The position numbers were made by a program, and so were the translations under genes. Positions 1 through 9,099 of a stretch of DNA of 37,863 nt are shown here, in pieces; position 1 is the stretch's first letter; each line of letters opens with the position of its first letter. Below the pieces are notes generated by a model. The model searched no databases and was not told the DNA's origin. It was given only the letters and a program-made list of their open reading frames with translations. The DNA lies in NCBI GenBank assembly GCA_000307955.1, contig ALAO01000043.1, positions 1-37,863 of the forward strand, given 5' to 3'. This DNA comes from Solidesulfovibrio magneticus str. Maddingley MBC34 (GTDB lineage Bacteria; Desulfobacterota; Desulfovibrionia; Desulfovibrionales; Desulfovibrionaceae).

Positions 1-95
1 GCCAAAATCCCGACCCCATCTTCGCGCGGCAGCGCGCGCAACCTTGCCGCCGCCGCCCGCCTGCCCATACGCCCGACATCCTCTATCGCAGGGGT

Positions 96-116
96 CCGGG
101 GGGATCATCCCCCCGG
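96..116 (-). terminator. Palindromic hairpin downstream of proS
   Basis: Ten-base arms ccggggggat / atccccccgg surround a single central base, 85 nt past the proS stop. A second short GC hairpin (ggggcagcgccc) follows at about 125. No T tract is present, so this is either a non-canonical terminator or a dispersed palindromic repeat. Confidence 0.4.
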
Positions 117-140
117 CGGGGCCTGGGGCAGCGCCCTAGT

Positions 141-164
141 CTTCGCCTTCGCCTTCGCCTTCGC
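141..164. repeat. Four tandem copies of the hexamer cttcgc
   Basis: Four exact tandem copies of cttcgc lie in the noncoding tail downstream of proS, followed by a pyrimidine-rich stretch to about 190. No gene is seen in 1-201. Confidence 0.8.
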
Positions 165-201
165 GTCTCTCTTTCCCCTTCTCTCTACTCTCTCGACGCC
201 C

Positions 202-1929
202 CTACTCCAGCCCCCAGCCTTCACGCACGCTGGCGCGCCAGGCCGTGAAGGCCTCGAAAAAGCCTTCCAGGGGCAGTTCACCCTTCTCGCCGGAGCGGCG
301 GTCCTTGGTCTCGACGATGCCGCGGGCCAGTCCCTTGCCGCCCAGGGTCAGCTGGATGGGGTGCCCCATGAGGTCGGCGTCCTTGAACTTGACGCCCGGG
401 CGTTCGTCGCGGTCGTCGAGCAGCGTCTCGATGCCGGCGGCGTTTAAGGCGGCGTAGATTTCGTCGGCCTTGGCGCAGGCGGTTTCGTCCTTGGGGCTCA
501 AGTTGATGAGCGCCGCCTCGAAGGGGGCGATGGTCGGCGGGAAGACGATGCCGCCGTCGTCGTGGTTCTGTTCGATGGCCGAGGCCACGATGCGCGACAC
601 GCCGATGCCGTAGCAGCCCATGATCATGAACTGTTCCTTGCCGGCTTCGTCCAGGAAGGTGGCGTTGAGGGCTTTGGAATACTTCAGACCCAGCTTGAAG
701 ACGTGGCCGACCTCGATGCCCTTGGTGAATTCGAGCAGCGCGCCGCATTTGGGGCAGGGATCGCCCGGGGCGACCTCGCGCAGGTCGGTGAAGGAAACGA
801 CCTTGGCGTCGCGGCCAAGGTCCACGTGGAGCAGGTGGGCATCGGCGGCGTTGGCTCCGACCACCCAATCATTTGCCAGGGCCAGTTCGCGGTCGGCGTA
901 GACGGGCAGGGACAGGCCGACGGGGCCGGCAAAGCCCACGGGCGCGCCGGTGGCGGCCGTGACTTCCTCGGGGGTGGCCAGACGGATGTCTTCCTTGGCG
1001 TCCAGGAGGTTTTTGAATTTCACTTCGTTGAGTTCGCGGTCGCCCCGCACCAGGGCGGCCACGGTCTTGCCGTCGGCCACGTAGAGCAACGTCTTGACCA
1101 CCGACGTAGCCGGAACCTTCAGGAAGGCGGCCACTTCCTCGACGGTGTGCTGGCCCGGGGTGGCGATCTTCTCGGCGGCCGGGCAAGGGGCGACGTCACC
1201 GGCCGGCGGGCAGATGGCCTCGGCCTTTTCGACGTTGGCCCCGTAGTCGCAGGCCGGGCAGGCCACGATGGTGTCTTCGCCGGTGTCGGCCAGGACCATG
1301 AATTCGTGGGAGAACGAGCCGCCGATGGCCCCGGAGTCGGCGGCCACGGCCCGGAATTTGAGGCCCAGGCGCCTAAAGATGCGGGCATAGGCTTCGTACA
1401 TGGCCCAGTAGCTGGCGTCGGCCCCGGCGTCGTCCTTGTCGAAGGAGTAGGCGTCCTTCATGACGAACTCGCGGCCGCGCATGAGGCCGAAGCGGGGGCG
1501 GATCTCGTCGCGGAACTTGGTCTGGATCTGGTAGAGATTGACCGGCAGCTGGCGGTAGGAGCGGATCTCGTGACGCACGAGGTCGGTGACGACTTCCTCG
1601 TGGGTGGGTCCCAGGCACGATTCCCGGTCGTGGCGGTCAACGAAGCGCAGCAGTTCCCGGCCGTAGAAGTCCCAGCGGCCGGATTCCTTCCAGAGATCGG
1701 CGGGCTGCACGGCGGGCATGAGGATTTCCAGCGCTCCGGCCCGGTCCATTTCCTCGCGCACGATCTTGGCGACGTTGTTGAGCGCCTTAAGCCCCAAGGG
1801 AAGATAGGTATAGATGCCGGCCGTGAGCTTGCGGATCATGCCGGCGCGCAGCAGCAGCTTGTGGCTTACGACCTCGGCTTCGGCCGGAGTCTCTTTCAAC
1901 GTGGGGGCGTAGTAGCGGCTCAGTCGCAT
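202..1929 (-). CDS. proS: Prolyl-tRNA synthetase
   Basis: ProS charges tRNA-Pro with proline in the cytoplasm. The 575-residue product starts [13 protein letters not shown] and has the bacterial-type layout: class II catalytic core (motif 2 region around [17 protein letters not shown]), an inserted YbaK-like editing domain at roughly 220-400, return of the core with [13 protein letters not shown], and a C-terminal anticodon-binding domain ([18 protein letters not shown]). The length is normal for the family. The reading frame stays open far upstream, but homology begins at the ATG at 1929, which overlaps the ispG stop by 10 nt, so translation is probably coupled to ispG. Confidence 0.97.
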   Translation of the reverse strand: MRLSRYYAPTLKETPAEAEVVSHKLLLRAGMIRKLTAGIYTYLPLGLKALNNVAKIVREEMDRAGALEILMPAVQPADLWKESGRWDFYGRELLRFVDRHDRESCLGPTHEEVVTDLVRHEIRSYRQLPVNLYQIQTKFRDEIRPRFGLMRGREFVMKDAYSFDKDDAGADASYWAMYEAYARIFRRLGLKFRAVAADSGAIGGSFSHEFMVLADTGEDTIVACPACDYGANVEKAEAICPPAGDVAPCPAAEKIATPGQHTVEEVAAFLKVPATSVVKTLLYVADGKTVAALVRGDRELNEVKFKNLLDAKEDIRLATPEEVTAATGAPVGFAGPVGLSLPVYADRELALANDWVVGANAADAHLLHVDLGRDAKVVSFTDLREVAPGDPCPKCGALLEFTKGIEVGHVFKLGLKYSKALNATFLDEAGKEQFMIMGCYGIGVSRIVASAIEQNHDDGGIVFPPTIAPFEAALINLSPKDETACAKADEIYAALNAAGIETLLDDRDERPGVKFKDADLMGHPIQLTLGGKGLARGIVETKDRRSGEKGELPLEGFFEAFTAWRASVREGWGLE

Positions 1930-3023
1930 GGGGATTCCTTTTTTTCGGTAATGAAGCGTTCCAGTTCGTCCATGAAGGCGGGAATGAGATTGTCCGCGCC
2001 GCGCACCTTGCCGAGGATCTCGCCCTTGCGGAAGATGATGCCGCAGTCGCGGCCGCCGGCGATGCCGATGTCGGCCTCGCGGGCCTCGCCCGGGCCATTG
2101 ACCACGCAACCCATGACGGCGACGGTGAATATTTCGGGTACGCCGCGCAAACGCTCCTCCACGGCCTCGGCCAGGCCGACGAGATCGATCTCGGTGCGGC
2201 CGCAGGTCGGGCAGGAGATGATTTCCGGGCCGCGCGCGCGCAGTTCCAGGGAGCGCAGGATTTCGTAGGCCACGCCGATTTCCGTCACCGGGTCGCCGGT
2301 GAGCGACACGCGCAGGGTGTCGCCGATGCCCTCGGCCAAAAGCACGCCCAGGCCCACGGCGGATTTGACCGCGCCGCGCATGGGGGTTCCGGCCTCGGTG
2401 ACGCCGATGTGCAGCGGATAATCGACCTTGGCGGCGAGCAGGCGGTAGGCGGCGATGGTGCGCAGGACCGAGGAGGATTTGAGCGACACCTTGATGTCCC
2501 GGAAATCCCGGGCTTCGAGCAAGGCGATGTGCTCCAGGGCGCTTTCCACCATGGCCTGGGCGGTTGGGCCGCCGTGTTTCTTGAGCAGATGCTTGGCCAC
2601 GGAGCCGGAATTGACGCCGATACGGATGGGCGCGCCATGGGCCTTGGCCGCAGCCACCACCGTGTCCACGGCGGCCTCGGAGCCGATGTTGCCGGGATTG
2701 ATGCGCAGGGCGTCCACCCCGGCTTCCAGGGCGGCCACGGCCAAGCGGTGGTCGAAATGGATGTCGGCCACCAGCGGCGCGTCGGTGGCGGCGCGGATGG
2801 CGCAAAGCGCCTTGGCGGCTTCCTCGTCGAGAACGGCCAGGCGCACGATTTCGCAGCCGGCCTCGGTCAAGTCCTGGATTTGGGCCAGGGTGGCGTCCAC
2901 GTCCCGGGTGTCGGTGTTGGTCATGCTCTGGACGCGCACGGGATTGTCGCCGCCGACGCCGACCGCGCCGACGTGTACGGTCCGGGTCCGGCGACGCGGC
3001 GAAAGAGGCAGGGTTTCTTGCAT
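1920..3023 (-). CDS. ispG: 4-hydroxy-3-methylbut-2-enyl diphosphate synthase (IspG/GcpE)
   Basis: IspG is the [4Fe-4S] reductive enzyme that makes HMBPP in the non-mevalonate isoprenoid pathway. The 367-residue product begins with the typical [20 protein letters not shown] region of the TIM barrel. It carries the cluster ligands in [13 protein letters not shown] and in [18 protein letters not shown] near the C-terminus. It is the shorter, two-domain bacterial form. It ends inside the start of proS, so the two form one transcription unit. No strong ribosome binding site is visible at the chosen ATG. Confidence 0.97.
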   Translation of the reverse strand: MQETLPLSPRRRTRTVHVGAVGVGGDNPVRVQSMTNTDTRDVDATLAQIQDLTEAGCEIVRLAVLDEEAAKALCAIRAATDAPLVADIHFDHRLAVAALEAGVDALRINPGNIGSEAAVDTVVAAAKAHGAPIRIGVNSGSVAKHLLKKHGGPTAQAMVESALEHIALLEARDFRDIKVSLKSSSVLRTIAAYRLLAAKVDYPLHIGVTEAGTPMRGAVKSAVGLGVLLAEGIGDTLRVSLTGDPVTEIGVAYEILRSLELRARGPEIISCPTCGRTEIDLVGLAEAVEERLRGVPEIFTVAVMGCVVNGPGEAREADIGIAGGRDCGIIFRKGEILGKVRGADNLIPAFMDELERFITEKKESPCD

Positions 3024-3065
3024 GGGGAGTTTGGGTTAGGGGTTTCGGAACAAGGGAAACACGAA

Positions 3066-3374
3066 CTATCCCCCCTGCCCCACGCCGGTGATGTTGAGAT
3101 AGATCTCGTCGGCCTTCTTGGCCACCGTGCCGTCGATGCGGCAATCGACGTCCTTCTTGCCCAGGTCGAACAGCTTCTCGATGACGTCCTTGGCGGTCAC
3201 GTCGTCGCAGATCAGGTAATTCTTTTTGTCCTTGGCTTCAAAGGCCAGGCAGATGGTTTCCTTTTGCGGATACTGCTTCACGCCCGTCACCCGTCCGGTC
3301 AGGGACACGGTTTCGGCGGCCAGGGCGGAAGCGGCGAAAGCCGTGAGCACAAGCAGCAGCAAAAACGCGCGCAT
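3066..3374 (-). CDS. Small secreted protein of unknown function
   Basis: The 102-residue product has a clear Sec signal peptide ([19 protein letters not shown], probable cleavage before AETVSL), so the mature form should be periplasmic and about 83 residues. Three cysteines (in ETICLAF, YLICDD, VDCRID) and alternating beta-type segments suggest a small beta-rich fold, perhaps OB-like; that is a guess. The ATG at 3374 is chosen over the TTG one codon earlier because AAGGAGG lies 8 nt upstream of it. I do not recognise the family. It precedes ispG with a 42 nt gap and may be cotranscribed. Confidence 0.7.
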   Translation of the reverse strand: MRAFLLLLVLTAFAASALAAETVSLTGRVTGVKQYPQKETICLAFEAKDKKNYLICDDVTAKDVIEKLFDLGKKDVDCRIDGTVAKKADEIYLNITGVGQGG

Positions 3375-3412
3375 CAATCAAACCTCCTTGACGCGACGCC
3401 GGCAAACGGTCG

Positions 3413-3730
3413 TTACCGGGATGGTTCGTCGTCATCGCCGCCGGGCGCGGTCCGGCCCGGGGCGGCAAGCAGCCACAGCACGAGGCACACGGCCGCGACC
3501 CAGTACAGGGCATCCTGACGCAGGAGCCAGACCAGGGCGTCTCGCGGCCCCCCGTCAGGCCAGGCAAAAATTCGCCGCACCAGGGCGTCGGGCAGCAAGT
3601 CGCCCATGGGCCAGGCCAGCCACATCCCGTCGCGCCACACGACATAGAGCCGCATGGCGAGCATGGCCCAAAGCGCCGTCAGGCTGACCAGCAGGCAGCC
3701 CCGGCCGAGTGCATCGCCAGGATGTCGCAC
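3413..3730 (-). CDS. Small membrane protein of unknown function
   Basis: The 105-residue product is predicted from a GTG start with GGAGG 9 nt upstream; longer forms starting further upstream have no such site. Two hydrophobic segments are visible, around CLLVSLTALWAMLAMRLYVV near the N-terminus and YWVAAVCLVLWLLAAPG near the C-terminus, joined by a Trp-rich loop (WRDGMWLAWPMGDLLP). The tail is charged (GGDDDEPSR). I do not recognise a family. It lies 38 nt upstream of the small secreted protein gene. Confidence 0.55.
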   Translation of the reverse strand: MRHPGDALGRGCLLVSLTALWAMLAMRLYVVWRDGMWLAWPMGDLLPDALVRRIFAWPDGGPRDALVWLLRQDALYWVAAVCLVLWLLAAPGRTAPGGDDDEPSR

Positions 3731-4048
3731 GCTGCCTTGCCTCCATTTCGGTGGCCGGCAGTATACGGGCGGCGCGCCGGCCTGTAAACGCCTGTTCGCG
3801 CCCCGGGCTCGTCTGGAAAACCGATGCAAGGCGGCCCCGCCGCCTCACGTCAGGGTCTGGACGAGGCCTCAAGCGTTCCTGTCCGCCTCCAGCCCCAACA
3901 AGGTCCCGGCCGGAGATCAGCCCGCCATGCCGCTTCGGGACAATCGAAAGGGCTCATGCGGCGGCGTCAAAAGGGTCTGAGGCGACACGGGCAACGGACG
4001 AAACAACTCGTTTTTCTTAGAAAATAATCGTCATTCTCAAAGGGCGCG
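3731..4048. other. Intergenic stretch without a recognisable gene
   Basis: About 318 nt between the small membrane protein gene and the receiver-STAS gene. Open frames here have no family resemblance and no convincing ribosome binding site. The last 40 nt are AT-rich (tttttcttagaaaataatcg) and may hold 3' signals of the receiver-STAS transcript. Confidence 0.5.
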
Positions 4049-4777
4049 TCACGAGGCCGTTTCGGCCAGATAGGCCAGGGCCTCGCCCCGGTCGGCAAAG
4101 CGCGGGGCCAGGTCGGTGATGCCCAGGCGATCAAGGATGCGCACGAAGTTCTCGGCCAGCCCGTACACGGCGGCCCGGCGGCCCGAAGCCCGACAAGCTT
4201 CGGCCACGCTGGCCAGCACGTCCAGGCCGGCGCCGTTGACCGAAGCGTTGGGTGTGAAATCGAACAGCACGCCGCAGGCCTCGTCGAGGTCGCGGAAGGC
4301 CCGGGCCAGGTAGGGTTCGCTTTCACTGGTGAGGCTGCCGCGAATGCCGATGACGCCCACGCGGCCTTCGAGGGCGGCGGCCACGTCGCCGCCGCTGCCG
4401 GCGGCCTCGGCCATATCCAGACGAGCGTTGGCTCGGCCAAGGGCGGCTTCCAGGGTCTCGCGACGGATGGGCTTGTCGATGAAATCCGTGGCCCGAAGCC
4501 CTAGGGCGGCCAGGGCGAGATCCGTGTCGCCGTGGCCGGTGATGACGATGACCTCGGTCTCGGGCCGACGGGTCTTGATCGCCTCCAGCACTTGCAGGCC
4601 GTCCATGCCGGGCATCTTGATGTCGGTGAGCACGATGGGCGGGGTCTGGGCGTCGAACACGGCCAACCCCTCCTCGCCGCTGGCGGCGGTCAGGGTCTTG
4701 TAGCCGTAGGCCCCGAGATAGAGCTCGAACATTTGCAGGGTGGGCCGTTCGTCGTCGATGACCAGGATGGTGCGCAT
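4049..4777 (-). CDS. Response regulator: receiver domain fused to a STAS domain
   Basis: The 242-residue protein has an N-terminal CheY-like receiver (about 1-120) with the acidic pair in VIDDE, phosphoacceptor Asp52 in VLTDIKMPGMDG, the switch Thr in VIVITGHGD and Lys in FIDKPI. The C-terminal half (about 130-240; GVIGIRGSLTSESEP, GVLFDFTPNASVNGAGLDVL) resembles a STAS/anti-anti-sigma domain, so the output is probably protein binding rather than DNA binding. It is the last gene of a three-gene cassette with the kinase 54 nt upstream. Whether the STAS domain keeps a phosphorylatable Ser is unclear; the SVNGAG segment is the candidate. Confidence 0.88.
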   Translation of the reverse strand: MRTILVIDDERPTLQMFELYLGAYGYKTLTAASGEEGLAVFDAQTPPIVLTDIKMPGMDGLQVLEAIKTRRPETEVIVITGHGDTDLALAALGLRATDFIDKPIRRETLEAALGRANARLDMAEAAGSGGDVAAALEGRVGVIGIRGSLTSESEPYLARAFRDLDEACGVLFDFTPNASVNGAGLDVLASVAEACRASGRRAAVYGLAENFVRILDRLGITDLAPRFADRGEALAYLAETAS

Positions 4778-4831
4778 GGGAACTCCGAAAGACTCTTGCT
4801 GGAGGCGTTGTGCTGGCTCGTCGGCGCGGCG

Positions 4832-6832
4832 TCAAGGGCCGCGCTCGCCCCTGTCGCGGGCCACGGGAAAGGTGAGCCTAAAAACGCTGCCCTTGTCCGG
4901 GGCGCTTTCCACCTCGATCTCGCCGCCATAGTCCCGGACGATGCCGTAGGTGATGGCCAGGCCCAAGCCCATGCCCTGGCCGGTCTGCTTGGTGGTGAAA
5001 AAGGGCTCGAAGATCTTGCGCCGGGCGGCCTCGGGAATGCCGCAGCCGGTGTCGGCCACGGAAACCTCGACCCGACCGTCGCGGCTTTGCGAGACGATGG
5101 TCAGCCGGCGCGGCCGTTCGGCCGGACAACTTATGCCGGTCATGGCGTCGCGGGCATTGACCACGAGGTTGAAAAACACCTGCTCCAGGCGGTTGGCGTG
5201 AGCCTTGATGGGCGCGCTCGCGGCCAGACGCAGGACCACCTCAATGCCTTGCAGGGCCAGTTCGTGGCCGATGATGGTGAACACGCCCTTGATGGGTTCG
5301 TTGATGTCCACGTATTCGAGCTTGGGCTCGGATTTTCGTCCGAAATCGCGCAGATGGCCGATAATGGCGGCAGCCCGGTCCACCTGTTCGCTGACCTGCC
5401 CGGTGACGGCGGCCAGGGCGACAGGGGACGGCAAGCCGCCGGTCTCGGCCACCATTTTGAGATAATCGCTGCCCATCTTGATGGCGTTGAGCGGCTGGTT
5501 GAGCTCGTGGGCGATGCCGGCGGACATTTCGCCAAGGGTTTTCATCTTGCTCGCCTGGATGAGCTGGGCGTCTTTTTCCACCAGTTCAGTGATGTCGGTG
5601 GCCGAGACGATGACCGCGTCCCGGGCCCGGTAGGCGATGCGGCAGGCGTGGACGTTGACGTAAAGCGGCTCGCCGTCCTTGCGCACATGGCGCAGCTTGG
5701 GAAACAGCACCCGGTCGGGCGCGTCGCGGTTGGTCAGGTAGGCGGCCACGCCGCTGTCGGCGTCGGGTTCCAGGTCGGCCAGTCCGCGGCCGACCAGTTC
5801 CTTGCGGCCGTAGCCGTAGACGGCCTCGGCCTGGGAGTTGGCGTCAAGAATGCGGGCGGTCGCCGCATCGACCACGAAGACCGGGTCGGGGTTGCTGTCG
5901 AAAAGGGAACGGTACTTCTCCTCGGACTCGCGCAGCCGGCGGCGGTAGAGCCTGATGCTCCAGATCATGTTGCTGAAGGACTCGGCGAGCTGGGCCACCT
6001 CGTCGCCGCCGCCGTCCTTGCGGTAGAACCGGCACTCCCGGCAGGTGCGCGAGGAAGCCTGGCTAGAGGGCTCGCCCTCGCCCCGGTTCTGGTCGAAGTG
6101 CCAGCAAGGCAGGTCGGTGTCGGCGTAGGCCTGGCAGTGCTTGACGGCGTCGTCGGACAGCCCAAGCATGGCCTCGGGGGCGTCGAGGCTCCCCCGGCTG
6201 ATGGCGTCGGCGGCCTGGGTCAGGCGCGACAGCGGCCGGGCCACGGCGTTGGACAGGCGCAGGACGATGAGGAACATGACCACGGTGACGGCCGTGATAA
6301 AACCGAGAAAGGTGGTGCGCAACTTACCGACCAGGGAGTCGATGTGGGTCTTGGACAGGCCCACGTGGACCGCGCCCAGGGTGTAGATGCCCTCGCGCAC
6401 GGGCACGGCGATGTCGATGGCCTGGGACCGGTCGAAATCGACCAGATCGATGCTGTAGTCCTTGTCTTCAGGCAAGGGGTTGATGCCGCGAAGGTCGGCC
6501 GGAAAGGGGCGGATGAAGGTGTTGGCCAGGATGCGGCCGTCGTTGTCGCTGATGAAGATGTAGGAAACAAGGACTTTGCGTTCGCCGAGCTGGGCGGCGT
6601 CAAAGACCAGGCTAACGAGATTTGGCCGGTCCTTGTCGAGGATGTAGCCGCTGGCCCGTTCGGCGATGCTCTGGCCGATGGCCACACCGCGCTGTTCGAG
6701 TTCCCGGTTGAGGCTGGTGACCAGAATCCAACGGGCCAGGATGGCGATGACGGCGCTGACCAAGAGCACCACGGCCATGGTGCCGCCGAACATCTTGAGC
6801 TTGAGGCTGACGCGCTGGGGCAAAAACGGCAT
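4832..6832 (-). CDS. Membrane sensor histidine kinase with Cys-rich insert in the HAMP region and a PAS domain
   Basis: The 666-residue protein has a membrane segment at about 16-38, a periplasmic Cache-like sensor at about 40-170, a second membrane segment at 173-195, a HAMP-like region, a PAS domain at about 305-425, a HisKA domain with phosphoacceptor His442 ([11 protein letters not shown]) and a HATPase domain ([21 protein letters not shown]). The HAMP region is split by about 45 residues with Cys233, Cys243, Cys264 and Cys267. The ATG at 6832 is chosen because the upstream gene ends only 4 nt away and the frame before it has no homology. It presumably pairs with the downstream receiver-STAS protein and takes input from the binding protein encoded just upstream. 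Confidence 0.9.
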   Translation of the reverse strand: MPFLPQRVSLKLKMFGGTMAVVLLVSAVIAILARWILVTSLNRELEQRGVAIGQSIAERASGYILDKDRPNLVSLVFDAAQLGERKVLVSYIFISDNDGRILANTFIRPFPADLRGINPLPEDKDYSIDLVDFDRSQAIDIAVPVREGIYTLGAVHVGLSKTHIDSLVGKLRTTFLGFITAVTVVMFLIVLRLSNAVARPLSRLTQAADAISRGSLDAPEAMLGLSDDAVKHCQAYADTDLPCWHFDQNRGEGEPSSQASSRTCRECRFYRKDGGGDEVAQLAESFSNMIWSIRLYRRRLRESEEKYRSLFDSNPDPVFVVDAATARILDANSQAEAVYGYGRKELVGRGLADLEPDADSGVAAYLTNRDAPDRVLFPKLRHVRKDGEPLYVNVHACRIAYRARDAVIVSATDITELVEKDAQLIQASKMKTLGEMSAGIAHELNQPLNAIKMGSDYLKMVAETGGLPSPVALAAVTGQVSEQVDRAAAIIGHLRDFGRKSEPKLEYVDINEPIKGVFTIIGHELALQGIEVVLRLAASAPIKAHANRLEQVFFNLVVNARDAMTGISCPAERPRRLTIVSQSRDGRVEVSVADTGCGIPEAARRKIFEPFFTTKQTGQGMGLGLAITYGIVRDYGGEIEVESAPDKGSVFRLTFPVARDRGERGP

Positions 6833-6836
6833 GGAA

Positions 6837-8156
6837 TCAGCCGCCCGGAGCCGGAGACGGGGCAACCTCGCGACCGTCCTGCTCGTTGGGCACGTCCTTG
6901 ACGGCGCGCCCGGCTTCCAGGGCATCCTTGATGCCAGCCCAGTTCGTGACCATGTGGAAACGGCCCCGGTCGAAGCGGGTGAAATAGACCCGGTCCAGGC
7001 CTTGGCGGCGATCCTTGCCGTAGCTCACGGGGCTGGCGATGCCCACGGAAAAGTCCTGGATGGATTCGATGGCGTCAAGGAAGCGCTCCCGGGTCAGTTC
7101 CCGGCCGCAACGCCGCAAGCCCTCGACCAGCACCCGGGCGTTGATGAAGCCCTCCAGGCCGACGACGTTTGGCCGCTCGTCGGGAAAGGAGCGGGCCAGC
7201 AGCCGGGCGTAGTCCATGACGCCGGTTAAAAGCGAGGCGGCCTCGGGCAGGTCCGGCGGCGGCACCACCTGGGACATGACCAGCGGCGTGTCGTCGCCGG
7301 GACCCAGAATGCGGGCGATCTCGTCGGCCCCGACAAAGGACACGGCGTAGAAAAGGCCCTTGTAGCCCCTGGACCGGGCCAGCTTGATGGCCTTGGCGCA
7401 GGGACCGTAGGCCCCGATCATGACGATGGCCTGGGGCTTGGCCTCCAGGATGCGTCCCACGCCCTCCTCCACGTCCATGGAACCCCGGATGTAGGAGCCG
7501 CGAGCGACCGGAGCCAGGCCCCGGTCCTTGAGCGCCATTTCCGTGCCCTTGAGGCCGTCGAAGCCGTAAGCGTCGTACTGGTAGAACACGCCCACCCGCT
7601 CCAGGCCGAGATCCTGGACGAGATGCTCCACGGCGGCGGCGGTTTCCTGGTAGTAGGAGGCGCGGATGTTGACGATGTAGCGGCGGAAGGGAAAACGCAG
7701 GACGTCGGCGCCGGTGAAGCTGCCCACCAGCGGCACCCGGGCTTCCTCCAGCAGGGAAATGATCTTGGCGGTGGTGGGCGTGCCCACGTAGCTGAACAGG
7801 CAAAAGACCTGATCTTCGACGATGAGCTGCTGGGTGTTGGCCACGCAGCGCGGCGGATCGTAGCCGTCGTCCAGGGTGATGAGCTTGATGGTCCGGCCGG
7901 CCACGCCGCCGGCTTCGTTGACGGCGTTTAAATAGGCCAGCGCGCCGTAGAGGGTCTGCTTGCCGAGGTAGCTGGCGTGTCCGGTGAGCGGCAGGGAACA
8001 GCCCACGACCACGGTGGCGCCGGTGACGCCCGGCGATGCAGCCGATCCGGCGTCGGGCGAGGACGGCCCCGAGCAGCCGGCCAGGAGCACGGCGGCGACA
8101 AGGACGGCCGCAAACCACAAACGCTTTGGCCGCAGCGGAAAAAACGTAATGCGCAT
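6837..8156 (-). CDS. LivK-like periplasmic binding lipoprotein (ABC-type amino-acid/branched-chain family)
   Basis: The 439-residue protein starts MRITFFPLRPKRLW and has a lipoprotein signal ending LLAGC, with Cys28 as the lipidation site. The mature part is a type I periplasmic binding fold of the LivK family (VVVGCSLPLTGHASYLG, YLNAVNEAGGVAGR, LITLDDGYDPPRCV). No permease or ATPase genes adjoin it. It lies 4 nt upstream of a histidine kinase gene, so it more likely presents a ligand to the kinase than feeds a transporter. The ligand cannot be read from the sequence. Confidence 0.9.
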   Translation of the reverse strand: MRITFFPLRPKRLWFAAVLVAAVLLAGCSGPSSPDAGSAASPGVTGATVVVGCSLPLTGHASYLGKQTLYGALAYLNAVNEAGGVAGRTIKLITLDDGYDPPRCVANTQQLIVEDQVFCLFSYVGTPTTAKIISLLEEARVPLVGSFTGADVLRFPFRRYIVNIRASYYQETAAAVEHLVQDLGLERVGVFYQYDAYGFDGLKGTEMALKDRGLAPVARGSYIRGSMDVEEGVGRILEAKPQAIVMIGAYGPCAKAIKLARSRGYKGLFYAVSFVGADEIARILGPGDDTPLVMSQVVPPPDLPEAASLLTGVMDYARLLARSFPDERPNVVGLEGFINARVLVEGLRRCGRELTRERFLDAIESIQDFSVGIASPVSYGKDRRQGLDRVYFTRFDRGRFHMVTNWAGIKDALEAGRAVKDVPNEQDGREVAPSPAPGG

Positions 8157-8316
8157 GGCGGTTGATAGCAGACAGGGGGCGGGGTTGGTCAACTGGGGAG
8201 AGCCTCCCCTGGCCTGGGCGACCAAGCCGGTTTTCCCGAAACGAGACAGGCACGGGCAACGAGGGCGTATCCCCCTGCCCTGCCCGGACAGGCCGACGCA
8301 GGCAATCCGCCGATCC

Positions 8317-8340
8317 GGGAGGCCGTGGCAGCGGCCTCCC
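8317..8340 (-). terminator. Hairpin between fdhB and the binding-protein cassette
   Basis: Perfect 9 bp arms gggaggccg / cggcctccc with a 6 nt loop, 23 nt past the fdhB stop. There is no T tract, so intrinsic termination is uncertain; it could also stabilise the fdhAB 3' end. Confidence 0.5.
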
Positions 8341-8362
8341 GAAGCGGACGGGTCGCGGGAAC

Positions 8363-9085
8363 CTAACCGAAGGCCCTAAGCGGGCGCATGACCTTAGCCA
8401 GGAAGGCCTTGCGGCTCAGGGGCCGGGGGCTGGCGTCTCCGAACTGGACGTATTTATAGTAGGCGCTGGGTGGGAACGGGGTCAGGAAGATGACCCGCAC
8501 CGAATCGGCGTCCACCAGTTCGGCTTTGGGGAACTTGGGCTTGAGCTTGGCCAGGCGGTCCTTGGCCAGGGCCAGCATTTCGTCGCGGTCGCCGAAGTTC
8601 ATGGTCCCCGTAGGACAGGTCTGCACGCACGAAGGCAGCAAGCCGGCATGGATGCGGTCGTTGCACAGGTCGCACTTGTACATGAGCTTGGTGGCCGGAT
8701 CGACCCGGGGAATGTCGTAAGGACAGGCCTCACGCACGCCGCCGGCGGTCAAACCCTTGCATTTTTCCGTGAAGACCACGGCCCCGGTCTCGGGGTCCTG
8801 GACGATGGCGTCGGGCACTTCGGAGTCGCCCACCATCTTGCACGGCGCGTCCAGGCAGTGGCGGCACTGGTCCGGGAAGAACAGCCACTGGAACTTGCCG
8901 TCAATGGTTTTCTCGGCAAAGCGCACCACCTTGAGCGTCTGCCAGGACAGATCCGGCGGATTTTGGTGGGAACCGGTGTTTTCCGTGGGTTCCACGGGTT
9001 TGTTCTTCCACTGCTTGCAGGCGATCTGGCAGCCCCGGCAACCGGTGCAGCGCGACAGGTCGACAAAGAAGCTCTTTCCAGTCAT
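8363..9085 (-). CDS. fdhB: Formate dehydrogenase iron-sulfur (beta) subunit
   Basis: FdhB passes electrons from the FdhA active site to periplasmic carriers such as tetraheme cytochrome c3. The 240-residue protein has four Cys clusters of the DMSO-reductase beta-subunit type: CTGCRGCQIACKQW, CRHCLDAPC, CKGLTAGGVREACPYDIPR, and CDLCNDRIHAGLLPSCVQTCP, consistent with four [4Fe-4S] clusters. It has no signal peptide or C-terminal membrane helix, so it is probably exported together with FdhA through Tat and stays soluble. The ATG at 9085 has GGGAGG upstream, the site lying next to the fdhA stop 14 nt away. No cytochrome subunit follows, as in the two-subunit Desulfovibrio enzymes. Confidence 0.96.
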   Translation of the reverse strand: MTGKSFFVDLSRCTGCRGCQIACKQWKNKPVEPTENTGSHQNPPDLSWQTLKVVRFAEKTIDGKFQWLFFPDQCRHCLDAPCKMVGDSEVPDAIVQDPETGAVVFTEKCKGLTAGGVREACPYDIPRVDPATKLMYKCDLCNDRIHAGLLPSCVQTCPTGTMNFGDRDEMLALAKDRLAKLKPKFPKAELVDADSVRVIFLTPFPPSAYYKYVQFGDASPRPLSRKAFLAKVMRPLRAFG

Positions 9086-9099
9086 GGCGTCGGTCCTCC

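Noticed and set aside
141-164. Tandem cttcgc hexamers as part of a coding repeat
   Set aside because: The stretch lies in the 3' noncoding tail of proS with stops nearby and no frame with a start and ribosome site.
562-2268. Long plus-strand open frame opposite proS/ispG, and similar frames opposite most genes
   Set aside because: These are products of high GC content: Gly/His/Val-rich sequence without domains, lying antisense to well-supported genes.
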